From assembly GCF_002796985.1 (NCBI RefSeq), contig NZ_PEKX01000016.1, positions 109,707-173,706 of the forward strand: DNA of 64,000 bases, read 5' to 3'. The position numbers and the translations under genes are program-made. Position 1 is the stretch's first letter. Each line of letters begins with the position of its first letter. Of the stretch, positions 35,260 through 42,383 are shown one piece after another. Under the pieces are notes generated by a model. That model did no database searches. It saw nothing but the letters and a program-made list of their open reading frames with translations, and had not been told where the DNA came from. Origin of the DNA: Pseudomonas sp. (GTDB lineage Bacteria; Pseudomonadota; Gammaproteobacteria; Pseudomonadales; Pseudomonadaceae).

Positions 35260-36963
35260 TTAATCCTTGGTCACGCGGTTGACTTCTTCGAGGCTGGTAA
35301 TGCCTTGCATGGCCTTCATCAGCCCCGAAGTGCGCAGATCGTTGAAGCCTTCTTTGCGGGCCTGTTCGGCGATCTGAATGGAGTTGCCTTCCTCCATGAT
35401 AATCCGCTGCAGGGCTGGCGTGATTTTAACCACTTCATAAATACCCAAGCGTCCCTTGTATCCGCCCTTGCAATTGTCGCACCCGACAGGTGAATAGAGC
35501 TTGAACGTCCCGATCTTGTCTGCCGGGAAGCCTTCGTGGAGCAGGGCTTCCTGCGGAACGTCGTGTTCCTTCTTGCAATGTGGGCAGAGTTTACGCGCCA
35601 GACGCTGGGCAATGATGAGGTTGGTGGAAGTTGCCAGGTTAAAAGAGGCAACCCCCATGTTCAGCAGGCGGGTCAGGGTTTCTGCGGCGCTGTTGGTGTG
35701 CAGGGTCGACATCACCATGTGGCCGGTCTGCGCGGCCTTGATGGCGATTTCGGCGGTTTCCAGGTCGCGGATTTCGCCGACCATGATTACGTCCGGGTCC
35801 TGACGCAGGAAGGCGCGCAGCGCCTGGGCGAAGTCCATGCCCTGGCGAGGGTTGACGTTGACCTGGTTGATGCCTTCCAGGTTGATCTCTACCGGGTCTT
35901 CTGCCGTTGAGATGTTGATGTCCGGGGTATTGAGAATGTTGATGCCGGTATAAAGCGACACCGTTTTGCCCGAGCCAGTGGGGCCGGTCACCAGGATCAT
36001 GCCCTGGGGCTGTTTCAGAGCATCCAGGTACAGCTGCTTCTGCGCTTCCTCATAGCCGAGGGCGTCGATCCCCATCTGAGCGCTGGACGAATCCAGAATC
36101 CGCATCACGATTTTTTCACCCCACAGCGTGGGCAGGGTGTTGACGCGGAAGTCGATAGATTTGGTCTTGGACACGCGCATCTTGATGCGGCCGTCCTGCG
36201 GTTTTCGACGCTCGGAGATATCCAGGCCGGCCATGACCTTCAGTCGCGCGGAAATGCGGCTGGCGAGCTGAATGGGCGGTTTAGCCGTCTCATGCAGCAT
36301 CCCGTCGGTGCGGAAACGTACGCGGTAGATCTTCTCGTAGGGCTCGAAGTGCAAGTCGGAAGAGCCGCCGCGAATGGCGTCCAGCAGCATCTTGTTGACG
36401 AAACGCACTACCGGTGCATCGTCTGCGGCTTCGCCGGCACCATCGTCCTTGGGCTCGGCATTGCCACTCTCGATGTCGAGCGCCTCGAGGTCCACATCGC
36501 CGAGGTCGTCCAGGCCGCCGGTGACGCTCTCGAAGATCTTCTCGATCATCTCGCCGAGCTTGTCATCTTCGACCAGGATCGCTTCGGTGGTCAGGCCGGT
36601 GCTGAACTGGACGTCGGTGATCGCCTGGTGATTGGTTGGGTCGGACAAGCCTACGAACAGCTTGTTGCCGCGCCGCCATAAGGGGATCACTCGATGCTGG
36701 CGAATCAGCTTTTCGCTGACCAGTTCCTTCGGAATCGCATCACGATCAATGCCGGAGAGGTCACAGTAGGCGACGCCGAACTGGTCCGCTGCCAGTTCCG
36801 TCAGCGGCCGGCTCTTTACCAGCTTGTTCTGCACAAGATAGGTGACCAGTGACAACTTGTTCCGTTGCGCCTGCAGTTGCGCCTGCTGGGCGCTCTTCTC
36901 GTCCAGCAGTTCGGAGTGCACCAGTTGGCGGGCGAGACCGGAGAGCACGACTTGATCGTTCAT
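35260..36963 (-). CDS. pilB: Type IV pilus extension ATPase PilB
   Basis: A 567 aa hexameric secretion ATPase. The N-terminal MshEN-type domain (about 1-160, RxxxHR...GLSDPTN) may bind c-di-GMP in some homologues. The C-terminal core has Walker A GPTGSGKT, the Asp box, Walker B, the His box and the tetracysteine zinc motif (CPHC ... CDNC). It powers pilus extension on PilC. It is transcribed away from pilA. Confidence 0.96.
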   Translation of the reverse strand: MNDQVVLSGLARQLVHSELLDEKSAQQAQLQAQRNKLSLVTYLVQNKLVKSRPLTELAADQFGVAYCDLSGIDRDAIPKELVSEKLIRQHRVIPLWRRGNKLFVGLSDPTNHQAITDVQFSTGLTTEAILVEDDKLGEMIEKIFESVTGGLDDLGDVDLEALDIESGNAEPKDDGAGEAADDAPVVRFVNKMLLDAIRGGSSDLHFEPYEKIYRVRFRTDGMLHETAKPPIQLASRISARLKVMAGLDISERRKPQDGRIKMRVSKTKSIDFRVNTLPTLWGEKIVMRILDSSSAQMGIDALGYEEAQKQLYLDALKQPQGMILVTGPTGSGKTVSLYTGINILNTPDINISTAEDPVEINLEGINQVNVNPRQGMDFAQALRAFLRQDPDVIMVGEIRDLETAEIAIKAAQTGHMVMSTLHTNSAAETLTRLLNMGVASFNLATSTNLIIAQRLARKLCPHCKKEHDVPQEALLHEGFPADKIGTFKLYSPVGCDNCKGGYKGRLGIYEVVKITPALQRIIMEEGNSIQIAEQARKEGFNDLRTSGLMKAMQGITSLEEVNRVTKD

Positions 36964-37126
36964 ACAGAGGTGGCCGAATGATGTATTGCATGCCTTATAT
37001 CGTAGATGGTCGGTGGAGCCAAACCGGGTTGTTGCGAGTGCCGAAATTTGTCACTTGCTGCGAAAAATCGTACGAATTCCTTCGTTTGATTCGTACATTC
37101 GCCGCGGAGCGAGGTCTTGCGTAATT

Positions 37127-37142
37127 TGGCATGGAACCTGCT
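37127..37142 (+). promoter_or_regulatory. Sigma-54 promoter of pilA
   Basis: TGGCATG-GAAC-CTGCT has the invariant GG (37128-37129) and GC (37140-37141) with exactly 10 nt between, 50 nt before the ATG. pilA transcription by sigma-54 with PilR is well established in Pseudomonas. Confidence 0.8.
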
Positions 37143-37191
37143 TTCACCTAAGCCAGGTCCTACGACCTCTTCTAAAACCCTGGAGTGAACT

Positions 37192-37626
37192 ATGAAAGCT
37201 CAAAAAGGCTTTACTCTGATCGAACTGATGATCGTGGTTGCGATCATCGGCATCCTGGCCGCCATTGCTCTGCCGGCCTACCAGAACTACATGAAGAAAG
37301 CGGCTTATACCGAAGTTACCGCTGCAATGGCTCCCTTCAAGCTGGCTGTTGATGAGTGCTTCTCTTCGGCTGACGGTGCTGATGCTGCAGCTAAACTGGC
37401 TACTTGTGATGCTGGTGCTGGCGGTGTACCGGCTGTCCCCGCTGCTACCACCGCCAAGGCATTCAACTCCCTGACTGTTGCCAACGGCGTGATCACCGCT
37501 ACACCGAACGCCTATAAAGGTATCCTGGACACCGAAACCTGCGTTCTGACCCCGACCGTTGATGTCGATCGCTTGGTTTGGAACTACAGTGGCACTTGCG
37601 TGACCGCTGGCTACGTCAAGAACTGA
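37192..37626 (+). CDS. pilA: Type IVa major pilin PilA
   Basis: A 144 aa prepilin. The short leader MKAQKG is followed by FTLIELMIVVAIIGILAAIA, with Phe+1 and Glu+5 required for processing by PilD and assembly. Two Cys in the C-terminal part (ETCVL ... GTCVT) would form the receptor-binding disulphide loop. Codon use and GC are lower than in the neighbours, normal for a highly expressed and diversified pilin. No accessory gene lies between pilA and tRNA-Thr, where some P. aeruginosa pilin groups carry one. Confidence 0.96.
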   Translation: MKAQKGFTLIELMIVVAIIGILAAIALPAYQNYMKKAAYTEVTAAMAPFKLAVDECFSSADGADAAAKLATCDAGAGGVPAVPAATTAKAFNSLTVANGVITATPNAYKGILDTETCVLTPTVDVDRLVWNYSGTCVTAGYVKN

Positions 37627-37714
37627 GTTGGTTTTAGGCGTGCAGGTAGGCAGAGCATCGCTTGAATGAGTCTTAATTGATAATACATGCGATGGGTGCT
37701 AGCTTACTGCCGCC

Positions 37715-37790
37715 GCCGGTGTAGCTCAGTCGGTAGAGCAGCTCATTCGTAATGAGAAGGTCGGGGGTTCGATTCCTCTTACCGGCACCA
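37715..37790 (+). tRNA. tRNA-Thr (CGT)
   Basis: A 76-nt cloverleaf with acceptor GCCGGTG/ TACCGGC pairing region, anticodon stem CTCAT/ATGAG, loop TCGTA-type (anticodon CGT), T arm GGTTCGATTCC and encoded CCA. All backbone synteny stops here, so its 3' end is a likely integration site. Confidence 0.97.
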
Positions 37791-37797
37791 GAAAAAT

Positions 37798-37830
37798 AAA
37801 GGCCCGCAGCGATGCGGGCCTTTTTATTTT
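37798..37830 (+). terminator. Terminator of tRNA-Thr
   Basis: AAAGGCCCGC / GCGGGCCTTT with a 6-nt loop and a following T-rich tract; 7 nt after the CCA end. Confidence 0.9.
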
Positions 37831-37908
37831 TTGGAGCGGGCTAACACGGGGCTAACGTCAGCGCAGGGATTCGCAGGGCTTAATAGCCAGGCTCCCATGA
37901 CAGACCAT

Positions 37909-37925
37909 CACAACGGTCCGTTGTG
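37909..37925. promoter_or_regulatory. 17-bp palindrome, possible operator
   Basis: CACAACGG-T-CCGTTGTG is a perfect palindrome with a single central base, 64 nt before the helicase gene. Its size fits a dimeric repressor site. There is no further evidence for a promoter. Confidence 0.4.
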
Positions 37926-37988
37926 TTGACCCTAGCCCCATCCTCTTGTACTAAGACAGTTCGTTGAACGACCCCACGTCTGGTGATA

Positions 37989-39881
37989 ATGCGCCCCGTC
38001 TGGTATCTGCCTCTGAGTGAGGAGCTTGGCAAAGCTTTAGTCAGCGGAGTGTCGCTAGACTCGGAACAACCATGCCGCTACGAAATGGCGGCGATTCTCT
38101 ACCTGCTCCAGGTCCCGAAGCTGACGGAACGACCGCAGTCTCCGTTGGAGATGGAGCGCATTTTTGCCAGGCTGTTAGCGCACCCATCTGATCTTTTAGC
38201 CTCAGTGCTAGCCGAGTCCTACAACCGAGATGCTTTCGCCGCTGGTCTGTTGGCTGCATCCTCCTTAGGCATCGGCCTTATCGATCAGAAAGCGGTGACG
38301 CTGCGCCAGTACGTCCATGGTGATGGATCGTGGAATTTCGACTTCGCCAGGACCTATGCTCGAGCCTCTAGCACCGTCAATCGTGACCACCTTCGGTCTG
38401 ATGGGCAGACTGTCCGATTGAGTGATCCGCAATACCGATTAGTCGAAACTATCCGCGCGAACCCTGGAGATTCCATCGAGACTCAGGCGTATGCCGGGGC
38501 GGGAAAGACGTTCGTTCTGAGGGAAGTAGTCAGCATCCTTCACGACAGACGATGCCTGTTTCTGGCTGACGTTGAGAGCAAGCTTTGGCCGGTCAAAAAA
38601 CAATTCTCTCACCAGATCCATGCACTGACCTTTGCCAAGCTCTCAAGCCTCATCCTGGCTCGTGGCAATCCGCGGCTGGAGGAGAAGATCAGGCTGGCCG
38701 CCAACCGCCGCTTCTCGGACGAAAGCGTGGCGGAGCGGCTGAATATTTCTTCCGTGGGCAATTTAAGTGGTCCGCAGATCGTTCGCGCGCTGTGTCCGGC
38801 GATCAATAAGTTCTGTCTGTCGAATGACACGGAAATTTCCGCCCAGCATCTGCCAAACGCGCTGCAGGCGTCACTCTCCTTGGCACAGCAGCAATTGCTG
38901 GTGGCGCTTGCCAAGCAGCTCTGGTCGGCAATGATTGATCTCGATCGCCAGGACTTGGCCATCCGTGTAACCGGTTGGCACCGGCTGAAGCAGATTGCCC
39001 TAATGGGCCTCAATATCCCGGATTCGTATCAGGTGGTGGTGATCGACGAGGGGCATGACTTGATCAGTCCGCTCGTTGAAATACTCGATCGCTCGCCGCA
39101 GGTAGTTATTACCTTGGGGGATCAGTTCCAGAACCTTCAAGGCCGCTATGTTTCCCATGCGGCCAAGATCCGACACCGCGAGATGACGCTATCGCTTCGT
39201 GCCGGTCCACAGCTCGTTAACTACCTGAATCCTCTAATTGACGCTTTCCCAGGGGCGCGGGTCGAACCTTTTATCGGTAATGCCGAGAAGGAAACGGTGA
39301 TTGCTGAGTACCGGGCAGAGCAGTTTCCGCCGGAGCCTTCAGCCATTCTTGTGGCAGATGAATGGGGTGTATTTGACTGGCTAATCCGGAATCGGTACCA
39401 GGGCAAGGGCGCAGCGGTGGCCTACAGCGTGGATCTGGGGACTTTTCTGGAGGATTGTCTCGGTCTCTATAGCGGGCTGGCGATGCCGCAGCATTTCAAG
39501 CTGGCAGGGTTCCGATCTTGGAGTGAGCTGCGCACCAGAATGGCATGGAACCATGCCTTCTTGCGGGTCGAGGACTGGTTGGAGAAGGTCGGCACCAAGT
39601 TTGGGGTATCAGGCCTATACAACGGCGCTGAGCTCGACGAGCTCGGTCGAGGCACGCCGAGTCGGCACCTGATAGTCACGGTTGCCTCCTCGAAGAACTT
39701 TGAGCTTCCCAGGGTGGCGATATCCGAGGACATTTATTACTTCGATAACTTGCGGAGCAAACAAGAGATGTCGCAAAAATTGGCGTTGCTCTACACCGCG
39801 ATTACTCGTTGCTCCGGAAAAATCTTCTTCCCCGCCACCCATCACGAGTGGATGAACTGCATTCTGCTCGCTAGGCACTGA
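37989..39881 (+). CDS. Superfamily-1 (UvrD/Rep-like) helicase-type ATPase
   Basis: A 630 aa protein if the ATG at 37989 is used (a GTG 6 nt before is possible; neither has a good SD). After about 145 residues of unknown helical domain come SF1 motifs: Q-type region (RLSDPQYRLVETI), Walker A AYAGAGKTF (near 170-177 counting from the GTG), Walker B VVVIDEGHD (near 352-359), motif III TLGDQFQNLQG, motif IV LSLRAGPQLV, motif V-like ASSKNFELPRV and motif VI YTAITRC. The full set suggests an active DNA translocase or helicase. It lacks an obvious nuclease domain; a nuclease gene follows 323 nt later. Lower GC than the backbone and position next to tRNA-Thr suggest a horizontally acquired, possibly defensive gene. 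Confidence 0.8.
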   Translation: MRPVWYLPLSEELGKALVSGVSLDSEQPCRYEMAAILYLLQVPKLTERPQSPLEMERIFARLLAHPSDLLASVLAESYNRDAFAAGLLAASSLGIGLIDQKAVTLRQYVHGDGSWNFDFARTYARASSTVNRDHLRSDGQTVRLSDPQYRLVETIRANPGDSIETQAYAGAGKTFVLREVVSILHDRRCLFLADVESKLWPVKKQFSHQIHALTFAKLSSLILARGNPRLEEKIRLAANRRFSDESVAERLNISSVGNLSGPQIVRALCPAINKFCLSNDTEISAQHLPNALQASLSLAQQQLLVALAKQLWSAMIDLDRQDLAIRVTGWHRLKQIALMGLNIPDSYQVVVIDEGHDLISPLVEILDRSPQVVITLGDQFQNLQGRYVSHAAKIRHREMTLSLRAGPQLVNYLNPLIDAFPGARVEPFIGNAEKETVIAEYRAEQFPPEPSAILVADEWGVFDWLIRNRYQGKGAAVAYSVDLGTFLEDCLGLYSGLAMPQHFKLAGFRSWSELRTRMAWNHAFLRVEDWLEKVGTKFGVSGLYNGAELDELGRGTPSRHLIVTVASSKNFELPRVAISEDIYYFDNLRSKQEMSQKLALLYTAITRCSGKIFFPATHHEWMNCILLARH

Positions 39882-40204
39882 AGGCTAAATGGCGTTGCCG
39901 ATTCCTTTGGCCAGAGAGCTGGGGCAAACGTCTGGAGCTGCTAAGTAAGATCTGAGGCCTGCTCGCGAGCGCATCACGGCGAATCTTGATGCTTTCGCTG
40001 TTCACATAATAGCAACAGCGAGCCCCCTGGCGACGAGGATCGACTGTCGAAAAGTAGTGCTTAGCAAGTCTAATGACGTTCAGAGAGACATCCAAGGTGC
40101 CTCTGCTGGATACAGCAGCATCCAGCACCTTGGTAACGGCAGATCCCCCGGTGAACTTTAATTTGGTAGCTTGATAGGACTGACGCCCTACATTCGAGAG
40201 TGAA
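39882..40204. other. 323-bp stretch between helicase and nuclease genes
   Basis: No plus-strand gene is present. On the minus strand an open frame of 114 codons (40215 to 39871) fills the gap almost exactly, beginning MKSISLSNVGRQSYQATKL and overlapping both neighbours by about 11 bp. Its composition is protein-like in the first 60 residues (LDVSLNVIRLAKHYFSTVD) but there is no recognised family or clear SD, so it is not called as a gene. Confidence 0.4.
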
Positions 40205-40726
40205 ATGGACTTCAATCAGGCTGTAGCTCTTCTCTCCGGCACGCTTCAAACGCTCGATCCCTCCGGACCGAAAGGCTTTGAGGGGTTAATTCGCGACCTG
40301 CTGGTTGAGCTGACCGGCTTAAGCTTCGGCGTTGCCAAATCCGGCCCACAGGGCGGATCTGATGTTCGTAGTCAGGGGGTAAATCTCTTCGAAGTTGCGA
40401 TGGAGGCCAAGCGATACAAAGCGGGCACCTCGCTTAGCCTGGATGCCCTCAAAGCGAAGGTTTTTGAGACTGCATCAAGTCACCGCTGTATCGACCTCTG
40501 GATTCTGGTGGCAACAAGACAGATCAGCATTACAGATAACGAAGAGCTGACCCGCACCGGAACCAATCTCGGGGTGACAGTGCTGGTTTTGGATTGGCCT
40601 TCACAGGCAGGACAGCTGCCAGATCTCGCAGTGCTATGCGCCAAGGCACCAGAGGCTCTCAGACGCCACCTTGCTTCCGCCTGCCCACAGTTAGCGGATA
40701 CCTCTGCCCGGCAGGGCAAAGCCTGA
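40205..40726 (+). CDS. PD-(D/E)XK nuclease-type protein, 3' end truncated
   Basis: A 173 aa product. The core has GFEGLIRDLL, then GGSDVRS and FEVAMEAKRYK, giving the D...ExK arrangement of the Mrr/PD-(D/E)XK fold, followed by a typical strand (CIDLWILVATRQIS) and a further strand (LGVTVLVLDW). This predicts a DNA endonuclease. From about 40690 the sequence is that of the IS transposase remnant, so the last 11 residues are foreign and the natural C-terminus is missing. Whether the remaining protein is active is unknown. With the helicase upstream it resembles nuclease-helicase defence pairs. Confidence 0.7.
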   Translation: MDFNQAVALLSGTLQTLDPSGPKGFEGLIRDLLVELTGLSFGVAKSGPQGGSDVRSQGVNLFEVAMEAKRYKAGTSLSLDALKAKVFETASSHRCIDLWILVATRQISITDNEELTRTGTNLGVTVLVLDWPSQAGQLPDLAVLCAKAPEALRRHLASACPQLADTSARQGKA

Positions 40727-41097
40727 TTTGGCGCTTCTCAAGCGTCGAGAAAGGGCTGAAGCTGCACCGCTACTGGAGCTCGCATTGCCAAGGTTGTGCG
40801 TTGAAGGAGCGCTGCACACCGAGCCCACAGCGGCGCGTGAGCCGCTGGGAGCATGAATCGGTGCTCGAGGAAATGCAGTCCCGCTTGGATCAGTTGCCGG
40901 AGATGATGCGCATCCGCCGCCAGACGGTGGAGCATCCATTTGGCACGCTGAAGGCCTGGATGGGCGCCACCCATTTCCTCACCCGAACGCTCGAACGGGT
41001 AAGCACGGAAATGAGCCTGCATGTGCTCGCCTACAACTTCAAACGCATGCTGAGTCTGCTGGGCAGCAGTGCGCTGATGGCCGCGATGAAGGCCTGA
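40690..41097 (+). pseudogene. IS1182-type transposase, C-terminal fragment
   Basis: About 135 residues remain, beginning SGYLCPAGQ (a known zinc-knuckle-like region of these transposases), then CQGCALKERCT and the highly characteristic RRQTVEHPFGTLKAWMG and ATHFLTRTLERVSTEMSLH. The catalytic DDE part upstream is gone. The fragment is fused directly behind the truncated nuclease gene. Confidence 0.85.
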
Positions 41098-41268
41098 AAC
41101 CGCCATGGATGGCCCGCTGAACTCGTTTCACAGCATCGTAAAACCGCACTTGCCCAAATCAGTTGAATGACTCGGGTCGACACGCCAGAAGCCCATAGGG
41201 CCTCTGGGCGCCGCTAAAACAATCCCAAAACCAACAATCCATCACCCGCTGCGTTTTTACACGGTCTG
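40690..41268 (+). mobile_element. Remnant of an IS1182-like element with its right end
   Basis: It consists of the transposase tail plus the right terminus. The last 58 bp (41211-41268, ending ACACGGTCTG) are an imperfect inverted match to the IS end at 63942-63999 (about 51 of 58 identical). GGCC follows at 41269-41272, then GATAGCTGCAG. The left part is deleted. From 41273 to 41425 no gene is seen. Confidence 0.8.
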
Positions 41269-41425
41269 GGCCGATAGCTGCAGTCATGCAATAGCGCCAG
41301 TCAACCTTGACCACACTAATCTACCTGTCGCAAGCGTTGGCGTTTGGAAACGCTATATTTCACCCACTCATCGTCAATTGCGACATGAAGGAAGGCTTGC
41401 CAGGCGAAGGTAGGCGAGGTGACTC

Positions 41426-41821
41426 ATGGGTTGTCCCCAGGTCTGCAGCGGTGCAACGCTGCAATGCAGTTTCGGCGTCGCTCCGTCGGTGCTCAACGTA
41501 CTGCCAGTTAATCGTGTCCTCACCTGCGGCACGCCAGCAGCCAACCTGCAGGACCACATACCCCTGCTGAATATCCTGCCCTTCGGCATGTGCACCAGCC
41601 CATCCAATCCGACGGTAGCCGCCGCTACCGCAGCCGCACTCGGCGTTCTGACACCCATGCCATGCATTCCGGCCACCGCCGCTCCGTGGATACCCGGCGG
41701 ACCGCCCACGGTGCTGCTGGGCGGCATGCCGGCGCTGGACGCCAACGGCACGTTGATGTGCACCTGGGGTGGGGCGATCAAAGTGGTGTTTCCCGGCCAG
41801 GTGCAGATGCTGATTCCCTGA
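41426..41821 (+). CDS. PAAR-like DUF4280 protein (T6SS spike tip)
   Basis: A 131 aa protein made almost entirely of a DUF4280 domain, a PAAR-like fold that caps the VgrG spike. Gly/Pro/Cys-rich repeats are visible (MGCPQVCSGATLQCSFG, MPCIPATAAPWIPGG, CTWGGAIKVVFPGQVQML). GAGGTGA precedes the ATG by a normal distance. It has no attached toxin domain, so it would be a separate tip or an effector adaptor. It faces the MORN gene tail to tail, 6 nt apart, and lies on the strand opposite to vgrG. Confidence 0.85.
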   Translation: MGCPQVCSGATLQCSFGVAPSVLNVLPVNRVLTCGTPAANLQDHIPLLNILPFGMCTSPSNPTVAAATAAALGVLTPMPCIPATAAPWIPGGPPTVLLGGMPALDANGTLMCTWGGAIKVVFPGQVQMLIP

Positions 41822-41827
41822 ATCGGT

Positions 41828-42373
41828 TCAGGCCTCGCTGGCCTCGCCACGACTGCCCAGCCACCAGCGCAGCCGCGAGATCGGCTTGCCGTTGTGGTCC
41901 AGCGGGCGGCCATCCTCGGCATAGGACCTTGGCTGATCCAGCGACGCGCCTTTCGCAAAGCGGGTCTCCTGCGCCAACTGGCCGTTGCCGTGGAAACGCC
42001 GGAACGGGCCCTCCTGTACACCCTCGCGGTAGAAGGCCTGCTCGGTGAGCGTGCCATCGGTGAGATAGCTGCAGGCCTCGCCGTGCATCAGGCCGTCGCG
42101 GTAACTCACCTTGCGCTGCAGCCAGCCTTCAGCGGCGAAGAAACGCGCTTCACCCTGCAGACGCCCTCGTACGTAGGGCAACTGCGCACTGACCTGGCCG
42201 TTGGGGTGGTAGAGCGTGCTGGTGCCGTGCAGTTCGCCGCCGCGGTAGTCCAGGCTGGCCTGCGGGCGGCCGCGCTCGCTGATGCGCAGCGGGCCTTCCA
42301 GCCCGCCGTCCTGCAGGCGGCCCTGCAGGGTGCTGTCGCCACGCTTGAGGTCGAGGGCTCCGCTGTTGGCCAT
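41828..42373 (-). CDS. MORN-repeat protein (YwqK family)
   Basis: A 181 aa protein of repeated MORN-type units (LQGRLQDGGLEGPL, YRGGELHGTSTLYHPNGQ, YRDGLMHGEACSYLTDGT, YREGVQEGPFRRFHGNGQ), about six copies. Proteins annotated as YwqK antitoxins have this build and often accompany toxins and vgrG genes. It starts 10 nt after vgrG in the same direction. A role as immunity protein or cargo scaffold is plausible, but no cognate toxin domain was recognised next to it. Confidence 0.8.
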   Translation of the reverse strand: MANSGALDLKRGDSTLQGRLQDGGLEGPLRISERGRPQASLDYRGGELHGTSTLYHPNGQVSAQLPYVRGRLQGEARFFAAEGWLQRKVSYRDGLMHGEACSYLTDGTLTEQAFYREGVQEGPFRRFHGNGQLAQETRFAKGASLDQPRSYAEDGRPLDHNGKPISRLRWWLGSRGEASEA

Positions 42374-42383
42374 GTCGTTGTCC

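Noticed and set aside
37627..37714. Accessory pilin-modification gene between pilA and tRNA-Thr
   Set aside because: Only 88 bp are present and no coding sequence fits.
39871..40215. A 114-codon minus-strand frame between helicase and nuclease
   Set aside because: It fits the gap well but lacks a convincing SD and any family feature, so it is mentioned as a possibility only.
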